From Chryseobacterium sp. JUb7 (GTDB lineage Bacteria; Bacteroidota; Bacteroidia; Flavobacteriales; Weeksellaceae): a DNA stretch of 64,000 nt. Below, piece by piece: positions 44,028 to 52,533 of this stretch. Made by a program: the position numbers and the translations under genes. Positions within the stretch are counted from its first letter, which is position 1; each line of letters starts with the position of its first letter. Below the pieces are notes generated by a model, which was not told the origin of the DNA, did no database searches, and was given only the letters and a program-made list of their open reading frames with translations. The stretch lies in assembly GCF_024806495.1 (NCBI RefSeq), contig NZ_JANUFF010000008.1, positions 1 through 64,000 of the forward strand. Direction: 5' to 3'.

Positions 44028-44780
44028 TTATAATGTACCGCCGATAAATTCCCAGATTACACTCTGCTCTTTTATTCTGCCATTTGCTCCACAAATATTG
44101 CCTGTCCCGAAAGTCCATTGCCATGGCGGAGTCACCTGTCCCTGTCCCAAATATACAATGCCCGATGTAGATGCTCCCTGATCAGTCAAGCCACTCCCTC
44201 TGAATTTGTAGGTGAAAGCTTCTAATCCTGCTGCAAAAATAAATGGAGCCGTATTGTAAGCCTGGTCAGGATTAGCCTGCATATACTGTTTGCTGTACAC
44301 CGAAAAACTGTAATATCCGCTTTGTGGAGCTGTGAATGCTCCCGTACTGGTGAGAAGGGAAGGGTTGCTGATCTGGTCAAGCGCAAAATTGGCAACATTT
44401 ATTCCATTGCAGCCTGTCACGGTAGTCTTTTTTCCGAATGCTACTACTCTGGGAACATTTCCAGTTAGGGTTTCATCTTTTGTACTTAATTTTTTCCAGA
44501 CTGTACCATTAAATTTATAAATACTCCCTGCTGTTATTGCATTGATTCCTGTTCCTGCATTTGCTGTTGTAAAAACCATTAACCCGTTTGCCGGATTCGG
44601 AATTGTAGTAACATCCGTTGTCGATTGCAGGGCTACTGCAGGAAGTTTTAAACCTCCGGGTTTTGAAGATTGGCTTAAATCAAGGATTGCAGATGGATCA
44701 GGAGTAGCTGTATTGATTCCAACCTGACCGCTTGCTAAGCCAAAAGCTGTTATTAATAATGAAAAGTAAATTTTGTTCAT
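44028..44780 (-). CDS. Exported C1q-like surface protein (first gene of triplet)
   Basis: 250 residues. Signal peptide 'MNKIYFSLLITAFGLASGQ', then 'VGINTATPDPSAILDLSQSSKPGGLKLPAVALQSTTDVTTIPNPANGLMVF', 'IYKFNGTVWKKL', 'GCNGINVANFALDQI', 'SGYYSFSVYSKQYMQANPDQAYNTAPFIF', 'IVYLGQGQVTPPWQWTFGTGNICG', 'KEQSVIWEFIGG'. It opens a three-gene operon (gaps of 19 and 30 bases). Its 200-base leader ends at the tandem operator 44983-45025, the same site found beside the kinase gene. Confidence 0.75.
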   Translation of the reverse strand: MNKIYFSLLITAFGLASGQVGINTATPDPSAILDLSQSSKPGGLKLPAVALQSTTDVTTIPNPANGLMVFTTANAGTGINAITAGSIYKFNGTVWKKLSTKDETLTGNVPRVVAFGKKTTVTGCNGINVANFALDQISNPSLLTSTGAFTAPQSGYYSFSVYSKQYMQANPDQAYNTAPFIFAAGLEAFTYKFRGSGLTDQGASTSGIVYLGQGQVTPPWQWTFGTGNICGANGRIKEQSVIWEFIGGTL

Positions 44781-45425
44781 GTCAGTATTTTACAGTCTTT
44801 ATTTTTTCTTTTAGTTTTAACCGTTAAAAACAAAAAGCCTCCCCCTTATTCTTTGGAAAAGGACTTTCTGTTTGTTTTTAGGAGAACAGTGTTATCCATT
44901 CTCATGCCTGATTTTGATTACAGAAGGAACAATTTTTTTTCAGTGCGAAATTAGGACGGATTTGTTTTTTATAAGACAGAATCTTGTAGTAAGAAAACTA
45001 TATTTTGTAGAATTAATACTACAAATCCTGTTTTTCTGTTTTGATCTTTTTTCCAGTTAAATTTTATTTTCAGAAAATAGATGAGCTAAAAATCCCCTAA
45101 TGGTGGGATATTTTTAATTTTTCAGAAACTGAAAATGATTGTGAAAAATTTAAACGTATTGTGAATTAATTATTTAAAATAAGTTGATAATTTATTTTAA
45201 GTGATAAAAAAGTATAACAGAATGATTTTTTTTATACTTTTAGTGCCTAAACTAATACCTCAAAATACAATGAAAACTACAGATATTTCAAGATTTACCC
45301 ACTGGTAATATTCTACCTTTAGTCCTTTTATTATTTCAATTATAGAATAAGCCTTCGAAATGACAGGCCTGTTTTATTATGCCTATACGATCAAATGATT
45401 TATAAATATATACCAAATCAATTTT
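44781..45425. other. Gene-free stretch with tandem operator
   Basis: 645 bases: long leader of the surface-protein operon, the tandem operator (44983-45025), and A/T-rich sequence before the amidohydrolase. A 12-codon frame at 45270-45308 ('MKTTDISRFTHW') after TATACTTTTAG could be a leader peptide or accidental. No larger gene seen. Confidence 0.5.
44983..45025. promoter_or_regulatory. Tandem inverted-repeat operator, copy 2
   Basis: TTTGTAG-N8-CTACAAA (45004-45025, perfect arms) abuts a degenerate site CTTGTAG-N8-CTATATT (44983-45004), with the same 21-base period and one-base overlap as copy 1. On the minus strand a weak -7-like TAATTTCG (complement of 44946-44953) lies 30 bases from the operator edge; copy 1 has TAAATTTA at the same 30-base offset. 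Confidence 0.7.
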
Positions 45426-47303
45426 ATGAAAAAATCACACACCCATGCTCACGGTTGCACACAATGTGGCTGCAACAATCCTGTTTTAGAAGTTCTTAAA
45501 GAAGATATCTTCAGTCCCGAAAATCTGGCTAAGATGAAAGGAAAAGGGACGGCTACCCAGCATCCGTCACAGACCCTTATGATCACCGGAGGTATCATTC
45601 GACCTATGATCGGAGGTTCAACAGATCCTGTAGAAGCCATTGGAATTGCCGGCGGAAATATTGTTGTTACAGGTAAACAAGCCGATGTAGAAGCATTTAT
45701 GGATCAGACTTATCCGGAATATCGAACTAAAGAACTAGAAGCTACACAAACTTTGCTTCCTGGTTTGATTGAACCACATGTTCACATCGTTCCGACCGCA
45801 ATGATGAAAGAATGGGTAGATGTAAGCCCTTTCAAAGGCCAGGATTTATTAAAAAAATATGACCTTAAATCTGTGGGAGAGATTATAAACAGACATATTC
45901 CTGCCAATTCTGAAGATGTTATTTTAGGAAAAGGTTTAGATCCTTCGCTGATGCCTTTCGTACCGACAAATGGAGTCAATGAATTACAAACCATCGATAA
46001 TACGGTGCTCGACAGTATTAATTCTGAAGTATCCATGATGCTATTAAGCGCTTCTATGCATACTCTTTATTTAAATACCAGTGCTCTAACTTATGTATAT
46101 AACAACAGCAGTACGGTGCAGGGATTGTATGCATCCGCTGAAGATTATATCACAGCAACCAATGGCCAGCTGCAGGAGAGTCTGGAGATGACCCCGGCGC
46201 TGGAAGTAGTAAAAAATCAGATTATTGCTATGGCCAGTAATATTGATACCTATCTTACCGAACTTTTTAAATTGGCAAATTCAAGAGGAGTTACTTTTAT
46301 GTATGATGCGGGACTCAATAGTAATTTTAAGAAAGTACTGACTTCCTATCTGCAAAGCAATACAGAATTGGTACGTACTGGTGGGGCATATATGTGTTCA
46401 GGTCAGGAGGCTGCTAATAGTTTGGGGACGTATACTCAGCCAAGCAGTTATGAACCTGTATATTATGGACATGTAAAAGTCGTTTCAGATGGTTCAAATC
46501 AAGGACTCACCGGCTATCAGAGTAAGCCTTACCTGTGTACTCCGGCTAATAATACGGGAATTTTTAATTTTCCGCAGTCAGGCATTCCTGCAACAACTAT
46601 TCCTCCAAGTTATAATACATTAATCAAGACTGTGGTGGCGGGTAAGGGCTGGCCTCTTATGGTTCATGCAAATGGCGATCTCGCAGTGAAATTCGCTATT
46701 GATGCTTACCAAAGTGCGCTTGCGCAATACAGAGGGCCGGAGCTTCGTAACCGTATAGAACATTGTTCGCTTCTCACTTCAGATCAGATTACAGAGATGC
46801 TGCAAATGGGGGTTTCACCAAGTTTTCTTATTGGGCATGTAGGTTATTGGGGCTATGCTTTTAGTGAAGTAATATTCGGGGAAAAAGTAAAAATGCTTGA
46901 CCTCTGCGCGTCATCACTGGCCGTTGGTATGAGAATTAGTCTTCACAGCGACAATGAGGTGAGTCCTTTGGGACCATTGAGAATGATGGAACAGTCTATC
47001 ACCAGAATTATGGAAGAGGACAGAGCTAATATTGAAGTACTCAATGCTGAAGAACGTATAACTCCCGAACAGGCTTTGATCGCTGTAACATATGATGCTG
47101 CATGGCAATGTTATGCTGATGAATGGGCCGGATCATTAGATACAGGCTATTTTGCTGATTTCGTTATTTTGGAACAGGATCCGCTATCATTAACAACCCA
47201 ATCTTCACAATACATGAAGATGAGAAATATTCCTGTCCTGGAAACCTGGTTGGGAGGAGCACAAGTGTATACCGGAAAGCTTCATAAAGAAAAGCAAATC
47301 TAA
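45426..47303 (+). CDS. Amidohydrolase (YtcJ-like) with His/Cys-rich N-terminus
   Basis: 625 residues, no signal peptide. Begins 'MKKSHTHAHGCTQCGCNNP', a possible extra metal-binding segment. Amidohydrolase_3 features: 'TLMITGGIIRPM', 'TLLPGLIEPHVHIVP' (first metal His pair), 'YYGHVKVVSDGSNQG', 'PLMVHANGDLAVKFAIDAY' (His), 'RNRIEHCSLL' (His), 'RISLHSDNEVSPLGPLRMM' (Asp), then 'EQALIAVTYDAAWQCYADEWAGSLDTGYFADFVILEQDPL'. All metal ligands are present. Hydrolyses C-N bonds of an unknown cyclic or amide substrate. A bidirectional terminator follows at once. Confidence 0.85.
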   Translation: MKKSHTHAHGCTQCGCNNPVLEVLKEDIFSPENLAKMKGKGTATQHPSQTLMITGGIIRPMIGGSTDPVEAIGIAGGNIVVTGKQADVEAFMDQTYPEYRTKELEATQTLLPGLIEPHVHIVPTAMMKEWVDVSPFKGQDLLKKYDLKSVGEIINRHIPANSEDVILGKGLDPSLMPFVPTNGVNELQTIDNTVLDSINSEVSMMLLSASMHTLYLNTSALTYVYNNSSTVQGLYASAEDYITATNGQLQESLEMTPALEVVKNQIIAMASNIDTYLTELFKLANSRGVTFMYDAGLNSNFKKVLTSYLQSNTELVRTGGAYMCSGQEAANSLGTYTQPSSYEPVYYGHVKVVSDGSNQGLTGYQSKPYLCTPANNTGIFNFPQSGIPATTIPPSYNTLIKTVVAGKGWPLMVHANGDLAVKFAIDAYQSALAQYRGPELRNRIEHCSLLTSDQITEMLQMGVSPSFLIGHVGYWGYAFSEVIFGEKVKMLDLCASSLAVGMRISLHSDNEVSPLGPLRMMEQSITRIMEEDRANIEVLNAEERITPEQALIAVTYDAAWQCYADEWAGSLDTGYFADFVILEQDPLSLTTQSSQYMKMRNIPVLETWLGGAQVYTGKLHKEKQI

Positions 47304-47346
47304 AAAAGAAGAAACCATCTCAAATTTGAGATGGTTTCTTCTTTTT
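47303..47346. terminator. Bidirectional terminator, 44-base perfect palindrome
   Basis: Two 22-base arms pair perfectly (AAAAAGAAGAAACCATCTC... with its complement), overlapping the amidohydrolase stop and serving the convergent MACPF gene. Confidence 0.9.
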
Positions 47347-47359
47347 GTTAACTTAATGA

Positions 47360-48748
47360 TTAGAATCCATAAAAAGCAACCTTTTCATAGTAATATTTGT
47401 TTGGTGTTGCTAGAATTTTAGTATAGTAATGGTCTTTGTCTGAACCACTGTAGTACTGATAAACAGGCTTATTTGGAAATGCCGAAGACGGAGCTGCATA
47501 GAACGCAATTTTCTCATATCCATACTTGTTAGGAATCGCCGGAGAAGTGGAGTAATAATGATCTCTGTCTGAAGTGCTGTAAAACTGGTAGATAGGAACA
47601 GTATTAGGAACCTTATAGTTATAAGCTCTGAAGGCTTCACCTTCAGCCACATAGTGGTTAGGAACTCCCGGAAGTACTGACAGATAATGGTCTTTATCAG
47701 AACCGCTGTAGAAGCCATAAATCGGCACGGCGTTGTACTCCAGATTCACTCTGTTATCGATTAGATATTGGTCTACGTAGGATTTAAGCTGTGCTTTTTT
47801 TGTAGGATCCTTTACAAATTCATAAATCAGAGTTAGCCCGTTCTGTCCGAAATCTACCAAAACAGCATTAGTTTGAGTAGAACTGTTCTGCCAGTTGGAA
47901 ATATTAATTTTAGGATTGGACTGGTCTAAATTAAGATCACCTACCAAACCTTTTGACGGATCTCCGCCTCTGGTTCTGTAGAATAGTTTTTTAGAATAAT
48001 TCATATTGGATGAAGAGGTATTTACAGTATTGGAAGCATCAATATCAAAGATGTCTTTCATTCCTGCTTTTATTCCTACTCTTGCCGCTGTTTCTCTGTT
48101 TTCGTTTGTCGTTTCAGCCTGAAACATTGCTTCCATCTTAGCTCCGGTGTAAATATCCAGGGCTACATGGGTTCCGTAATCTGCCACAATTTGCTGTGGG
48201 GTTTTTGTCTGTAAATCCTGGCTGAATTCAGGAGTTATATAATCCGCCAGCATTGTGTTGGCAGCATTCAGTCTGAATCTTCTCTGTTTGATCACTAAAT
48301 TATAGCTTCCATAAATGTACTTTGCATCAAATTTATAGCTGCTGCTAAGACTTCCGCTTACCGCTAGTGAAAGAGATTTTTTAAACAGTGAAGCGGAGGC
48401 ATCGATCTTTTGGGATACATTTTTAGCATATGCAGAAGCATTTTCACCATATTCTTCGGTATATTCCTGGGAATTGGTATTCTCTGTTAATACTCGTGCG
48501 GCCTGTTCCGTTCGGAAACGTTCAACATCAATCACCTGAAATCCTGCAGAATTAGCATTGGCATATTCTCCGGCGGCATTATAGCCATAGCCCAGAATAT
48601 CATAGGCACCATCGCCGGGAGACCTTGAATGCAGAGTGGAGTTTGAATGATCACCATCTGTTACTTCATTCGTTAGTTCCTCACTGGAACAAGAACCAAG
48701 AAAAAGCATCATAAGTGTGCTGATGCTGAATAAAATTTGTTTTTTCAT
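47360..48748 (-). CDS. MACPF-domain lipoprotein with C-terminal repeats
   Basis: 462 residues. Lipobox 'LGSC' (Cys20). The MACPF core is marked by 'YGTHVALDIYTGAKMEAMF' (191-209; the Y/W-G-T-H signature) and preceding 'FRLNAANTMLADYITPEFSQDL'. Residues 341-462 hold three repeats of about 40 residues ('VPIYGFYSGSDKDHYLS', 'VPIYQFYSTSDRDHYYS', 'KPVYQYYSGSDKDHYYT'), resembling DUF5648, probably a lectin-like surface-binding module. MACPF lipoproteins of Bacteroides (BSAPs) kill competing strains by forming pores. Here activity is inferred; no immunity gene is adjacent. Confidence 0.85.
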   Translation of the reverse strand: MKKQILFSISTLMMLFLGSCSSEELTNEVTDGDHSNSTLHSRSPGDGAYDILGYGYNAAGEYANANSAGFQVIDVERFRTEQAARVLTENTNSQEYTEEYGENASAYAKNVSQKIDASASLFKKSLSLAVSGSLSSSYKFDAKYIYGSYNLVIKQRRFRLNAANTMLADYITPEFSQDLQTKTPQQIVADYGTHVALDIYTGAKMEAMFQAETTNENRETAARVGIKAGMKDIFDIDASNTVNTSSSNMNYSKKLFYRTRGGDPSKGLVGDLNLDQSNPKINISNWQNSSTQTNAVLVDFGQNGLTLIYEFVKDPTKKAQLKSYVDQYLIDNRVNLEYNAVPIYGFYSGSDKDHYLSVLPGVPNHYVAEGEAFRAYNYKVPNTVPIYQFYSTSDRDHYYSTSPAIPNKYGYEKIAFYAAPSSAFPNKPVYQYYSGSDKDHYYTKILATPNKYYYEKVAFYGF

Positions 48749-49127
48749 AAAAAATGATTAAAAGTTTTCGCTAAAAGTACCTTATATAGTTGGTATATGA
48801 AATTATATTAAGATGATAAGAATCACTAAAATGGGAATTTATTATTGGTGAAATGTATTGTTAATAAAAGATATAGAAATAAATTGCTAAGGAAGAATTC
48901 TTTTATTTCATTATTTTATCAGTGTAAACTTTTCTCTTTAAAGTTTTTGGATTTATTCTGATTGGTAATAATTTTTTTGCTTGGAAGGAGTTACTAAGTT
49001 TATAAACTGAAAATTTGCTTTTAACTGATTCTTGAGTAATTTATCCTTCAAAAACCTCTGTAATGACTGTTTTTTTATGACAAATCCGTAAATTACACTA
49101 CTTTCTAAGTTTTTTAAAAAGAATTAA
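48749..49127. other. Gene-free divergent promoter region
   Basis: 379 bases between the MACPF gene (minus) and the esterase gene (plus). A weak -7-like TACTTTTA for the MACPF gene reads on the minus strand at 48779-48772. Otherwise I see nothing. Confidence 0.4.
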
Positions 49128-50258
49128 ATGCGAAATTTTAAAATATTAACGACCATTCTTGGTATGTATTCAGCAATGGTATTTTCTCAGGAATATAAAA
49201 CTTCTTTGACTGCATTACGAGGAAAAGAGTATCCAAAGGTTAATAGTGAAGGTCATGCTTTGTTTAAGGTCTATTTTCCAAATGCAAAATCAGTTGTTTT
49301 AGATGGTGGAGACGGAATGAAAAACGTAAAATCTACGGCAGTCAAAGATGGCGATGGTTTCTGGAATATTGCAGCCTCAGCAATGGAAATTGGATTTCAT
49401 TATTACTGGTTCAATGTAGACGGTCTCCGTACCAATGACCCAAATTCAGAACTTTATTTCGGTTACGGTCAGCCGACAAGTGGAATTGAAATTCCGTCAG
49501 GTGAAGATTTCTTCTTTGAGAAAAATGTGAAACACGGAAAAATTGTTGACGACAATATATATTCAAAGATTACAAAGGGTAAAAGAGCTGTAAAAGTGTA
49601 TCTTCCACCAGGCTACAAAACTGAAAGATTTCCTGTTTTATACCTGTATCACGGTACTGGTGAAGATAGTACAGGCTGGGAAAGGCAAGGATATATCAAA
49701 AATATTCTTGATAATCTTTTTGCTGAAGAAAAGGCGAAAAAAATGATTGTCGTAATGGATTATGGAGTGGCCCTAACTCCTGAAGAGAAAAAATTACCGG
49801 ATAACTATCCAAGAACTGTTCTTTCTGCCAAAAACCTGGATAAAATCCTGATTCAGGAACTGATTCCTTACATCGAAAGCAAATATAAAACTGATGGTAA
49901 AAGAGCTGTTGCCGGACTTTCCCGAGGAAGTTATCAGGCGATGTATATAGGGTCAAGCCATCCGGAATTATTCTCAGCTATTGGTTCTTTCAGTTCTGTT
50001 ATTTACGAGGGAACAGAAAATGAACCTTTTAAAGAGTTGCCAGTCAGTAATTTATTGAAATCCAAACATCAGCCATTCTTTTTTATCGGCATCGGTGAAA
50101 AAGAAGACGCCCGTTTTTTAGAATTTAATCACACAATAACAAGTTATTTTAATCAGAATAATTATCCTTACATTCAGTATAAATCTCCTCAGACCTATCA
50201 TGAATGGCTCACCTGGCGAAGATGTCTTTATCAGTTTGTGCAGAAAATCTTTAAATAA
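49128..50258 (+). CDS. Exported esterase with N-terminal immunoglobulin-like (E-set/CBM48) domain
   Basis: 376 residues: signal peptide to '..MVFSQ'; E-set-like domain (about 35-125, 'GHALFKVYFPNAKSVVLDGGD', 'GFHYYWFNVDG'); alpha/beta-hydrolase of the putative esterase (XynZ/feruloyl esterase) type with 'KVYLPPGYKTERFPVLYLYHGTG', nucleophile 'GLSRG' (Ser265), and catalytic His358 in 'YHEWLTWR'. Same architecture as carbohydrate esterases that remove acyl or feruloyl groups from plant polysaccharides; substrate inferred only. Unrelated to the esterase at 7119 beyond the fold. Confidence 0.85.
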   Translation: MRNFKILTTILGMYSAMVFSQEYKTSLTALRGKEYPKVNSEGHALFKVYFPNAKSVVLDGGDGMKNVKSTAVKDGDGFWNIAASAMEIGFHYYWFNVDGLRTNDPNSELYFGYGQPTSGIEIPSGEDFFFEKNVKHGKIVDDNIYSKITKGKRAVKVYLPPGYKTERFPVLYLYHGTGEDSTGWERQGYIKNILDNLFAEEKAKKMIVVMDYGVALTPEEKKLPDNYPRTVLSAKNLDKILIQELIPYIESKYKTDGKRAVAGLSRGSYQAMYIGSSHPELFSAIGSFSSVIYEGTENEPFKELPVSNLLKSKHQPFFFIGIGEKEDARFLEFNHTITSYFNQNNYPYIQYKSPQTYHEWLTWRRCLYQFVQKIFK

Positions 50259-50425
50259 TTTGCCTTGATGTTTAGGGTGAAAAATCAGTTTGAGGCTTAT
50301 TTAAATCTTTAATAGAGACGTTTGGAAACTCCGTTTGATATCAAAGTGATGAGCTTGTGATAAAATCTATTAATTTAACTTAACGAATCGAGTGTTCGTA
50401 TGCGATGAGTACTCTATTTAATAAT

Positions 50426-50433
50426 TATATTTG
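50426..50433 (+). promoter_or_regulatory. -7 promoter element of the PAS kinase gene
   Basis: TATATTTG. A TTG start at 50431 would lie inside it, which favours the ATG at 50449 as the true start. Confidence 0.55.
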
Positions 50434-50448
50434 TATAGTTTTAAAAAT

Positions 50449-52434
50449 ATGAATTCACCCGATTTGATCAAGCCTGAGGAGCTACTTTCAATACTTTTTC
50501 ATTCTCCAAATGCAACAGCTGTTTATACAGGAGCCGACATTAGAATAGTAAGTGCCAACCAGGCTATGCTAAGCTTTTGGGGTAAAGACAGATCTGTGGT
50601 GGGAAAATTTTTTAATGATGCTATCCCGGAACTGCATGATCAGCCTTTTCTGAATATTTTAAAAAAGGTTTGGCAAACCGGTGAAACTTATTTTGCGAAA
50701 AACTATCCTGCTACTCTTGAAATTGAAGGGACACTGCAGACATTTTATTTCGATTTTGAATATAAGGCTATATTAGATACCGAAGGGCAAACGAGCTACA
50801 TTCTGCATACCGCCTTTGAAGTATCAGAAAGAATGCATGCCAGGAAGATCATAGAAGAAAAATCAAATGCTGAACAGAAATTAATAGATAATCTGTCTGC
50901 ATTGAACGAGGAATATATGGCTACTAATGAAGATCTGATGGCTAAACATGATGAGCTTCTGAACGTCAAAAAAGAGTTGCTCACCGCTAATCTTACATTA
51001 GCTGAAAATGAGAAACATTTTAGAATTTTAGTAGAAAAATCTCCCGTAGCAATGGCTTCATTAAAAGGTGAAGATTTTACCATTGATATCGCAAATGATA
51101 TGACACTTGCTATTTGGGGGAAAAACAGATCTGTGATTGGTCTTCCTTTGGAAAAAGCGTTGCCGGAACTTGATGGCCAGGGGTTTATAAGTATTTTAAA
51201 AAATGTATACGAAACAGGAGAACCTTTTTACGGACAGGAATTAAAAGCGGTGCTTTCAGTTGAAGGTAATTTGACAGACCGGTATCTCAATTTTGTTTAC
51301 CAGCCTATTCTTAATGAAAATAACCGAACTACTTCTATTCTTATTGTAGCCAGCGATGTAACAGATCAGGTGATTGCCAGAGAGTCGGTGACTGAAATGA
51401 ATAACCGCCTTGAGATTGCGCTTGATGCAAGCAGCTTAGGCTCCACGGAAGTACACCTTCCTACAGGCATGATGCAAAGTAATGCACAGTTTAAAAGAAA
51501 TTATGGCTATTCTCCCGATGAAGATTTCAACTATCCGGATCTTTTTGAATCTATGATTCCCGAATATAGAGAAGGTGTTCGGGCATTGGTGCAGGAAGCT
51601 ATTAAGACAAACGGTATATACAAAGCAGAATATCCGGTGAAATGGAGAGATGGTTCTATACATTGGATACAGGCGCATGGACGTCCGCGATATGATGAAA
51701 ACGGAATTGCGAACCGTATGGTGGGAATGACCGCGGATATTACAGATAAAAAGCTCGTAGAACAGCGTAAAGATGATTTTCTCAGTGTGGCAAGTCACGA
51801 ACTCAAGACGCCTCTCACTTCTGCTAAAGCTTCTATACAGCTCCTCAATCGTATAAAAGACCGGCCGTTTTCCTCAACACATCTTAAGCTGATTGAGCAG
51901 TCCGATAAGAGTATAGAAAAAATGTGCGGCCTTGTAGATGATCTGTTGAATATGAGCAGAATGAGTCAGGATCAGCTCATGCTGGAGCCTACCAGTTTTA
52001 ATTTGTATGATATGCTGAGTAAAAGCTGTAGCCACGTAAGACTGGAAGCACAGTATGAACTGATCTTGGAAGGAGCTAAAGATCTTGAAGTATTTGCTGA
52101 TGAACATCGGATTGAGCAGGTTGTTATTAATTTTGTTAATAATGCCATTAAATATGCTCCGGATTCTAAACAAATCAATATTAATATCGAGTCTTCACAA
52201 GATTATATAAAGGTATCGGTACAGGATTTCGGTCCCGGTATTGAAAAACATAATATTCCTCATTTGTTTGATCGTTACTATCGTGCCAGTCATCTTGGCC
52301 AATCTTATTCGGGGCTTGGTTTGGGATTGTATATCTGTTCGGAAATCATCAAGAAACATTCGGGTGAGATAGGTGCAGACAGCAAAATGGGAGAGGGAAG
52401 TACTTTTTGGTTTAAGCTTCCGCAAAGAAGGTAG
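50449..52434 (+). CDS. Multi-PAS sensor histidine kinase, soluble
   Basis: 661 residues from the ATG at 50449, no membrane segment. Three PAS/PAC modules: about 12-125 ('FHSPNATAVYTGADIRIVSANQAML'), 190-305 ('VEKSPVAMASLKGEDFTIDIANDM') and 315-435 ('DASSLGSTEVHLPTGMMQSN...WIQAHGRPRYDENG'). Between the first two is a coiled coil. Then HisKA 'FLSVASHELKTPLTSAKASIQLL' (His about 446), N box 'VINFVNNAIKYAP', 'VQDFGPGIEK' and 'GLGLGLYICSEIIKKHSG'. Cytoplasmic signal unknown. No response regulator gene is adjacent, so it is an orphan kinase. Confidence 0.92.
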   Translation: MNSPDLIKPEELLSILFHSPNATAVYTGADIRIVSANQAMLSFWGKDRSVVGKFFNDAIPELHDQPFLNILKKVWQTGETYFAKNYPATLEIEGTLQTFYFDFEYKAILDTEGQTSYILHTAFEVSERMHARKIIEEKSNAEQKLIDNLSALNEEYMATNEDLMAKHDELLNVKKELLTANLTLAENEKHFRILVEKSPVAMASLKGEDFTIDIANDMTLAIWGKNRSVIGLPLEKALPELDGQGFISILKNVYETGEPFYGQELKAVLSVEGNLTDRYLNFVYQPILNENNRTTSILIVASDVTDQVIARESVTEMNNRLEIALDASSLGSTEVHLPTGMMQSNAQFKRNYGYSPDEDFNYPDLFESMIPEYREGVRALVQEAIKTNGIYKAEYPVKWRDGSIHWIQAHGRPRYDENGIANRMVGMTADITDKKLVEQRKDDFLSVASHELKTPLTSAKASIQLLNRIKDRPFSSTHLKLIEQSDKSIEKMCGLVDDLLNMSRMSQDQLMLEPTSFNLYDMLSKSCSHVRLEAQYELILEGAKDLEVFADEHRIEQVVINFVNNAIKYAPDSKQININIESSQDYIKVSVQDFGPGIEKHNIPHLFDRYYRASHLGQSYSGLGLGLYICSEIIKKHSGEIGADSKMGEGSTFWFKLPQRR

Positions 52435-52486
52435 AACTTACAGTTTTTTATGATGAGGTATTTTCTGAATTTAACGGAAATAAAAA

Positions 52487-52512
52487 AGCCTCTATCGGTT
52501 TTGATAAAGGCT
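52487..52512 (-). terminator. Intrinsic terminator, minus strand
   Basis: AGCCTCTATC / GATAAAGGCT (one mismatch), T6 on the minus strand; ends the GT14 gene. Confidence 0.75.
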
Positions 52513-52533
52513 AATATTAAAGTTCAGCAGTCT

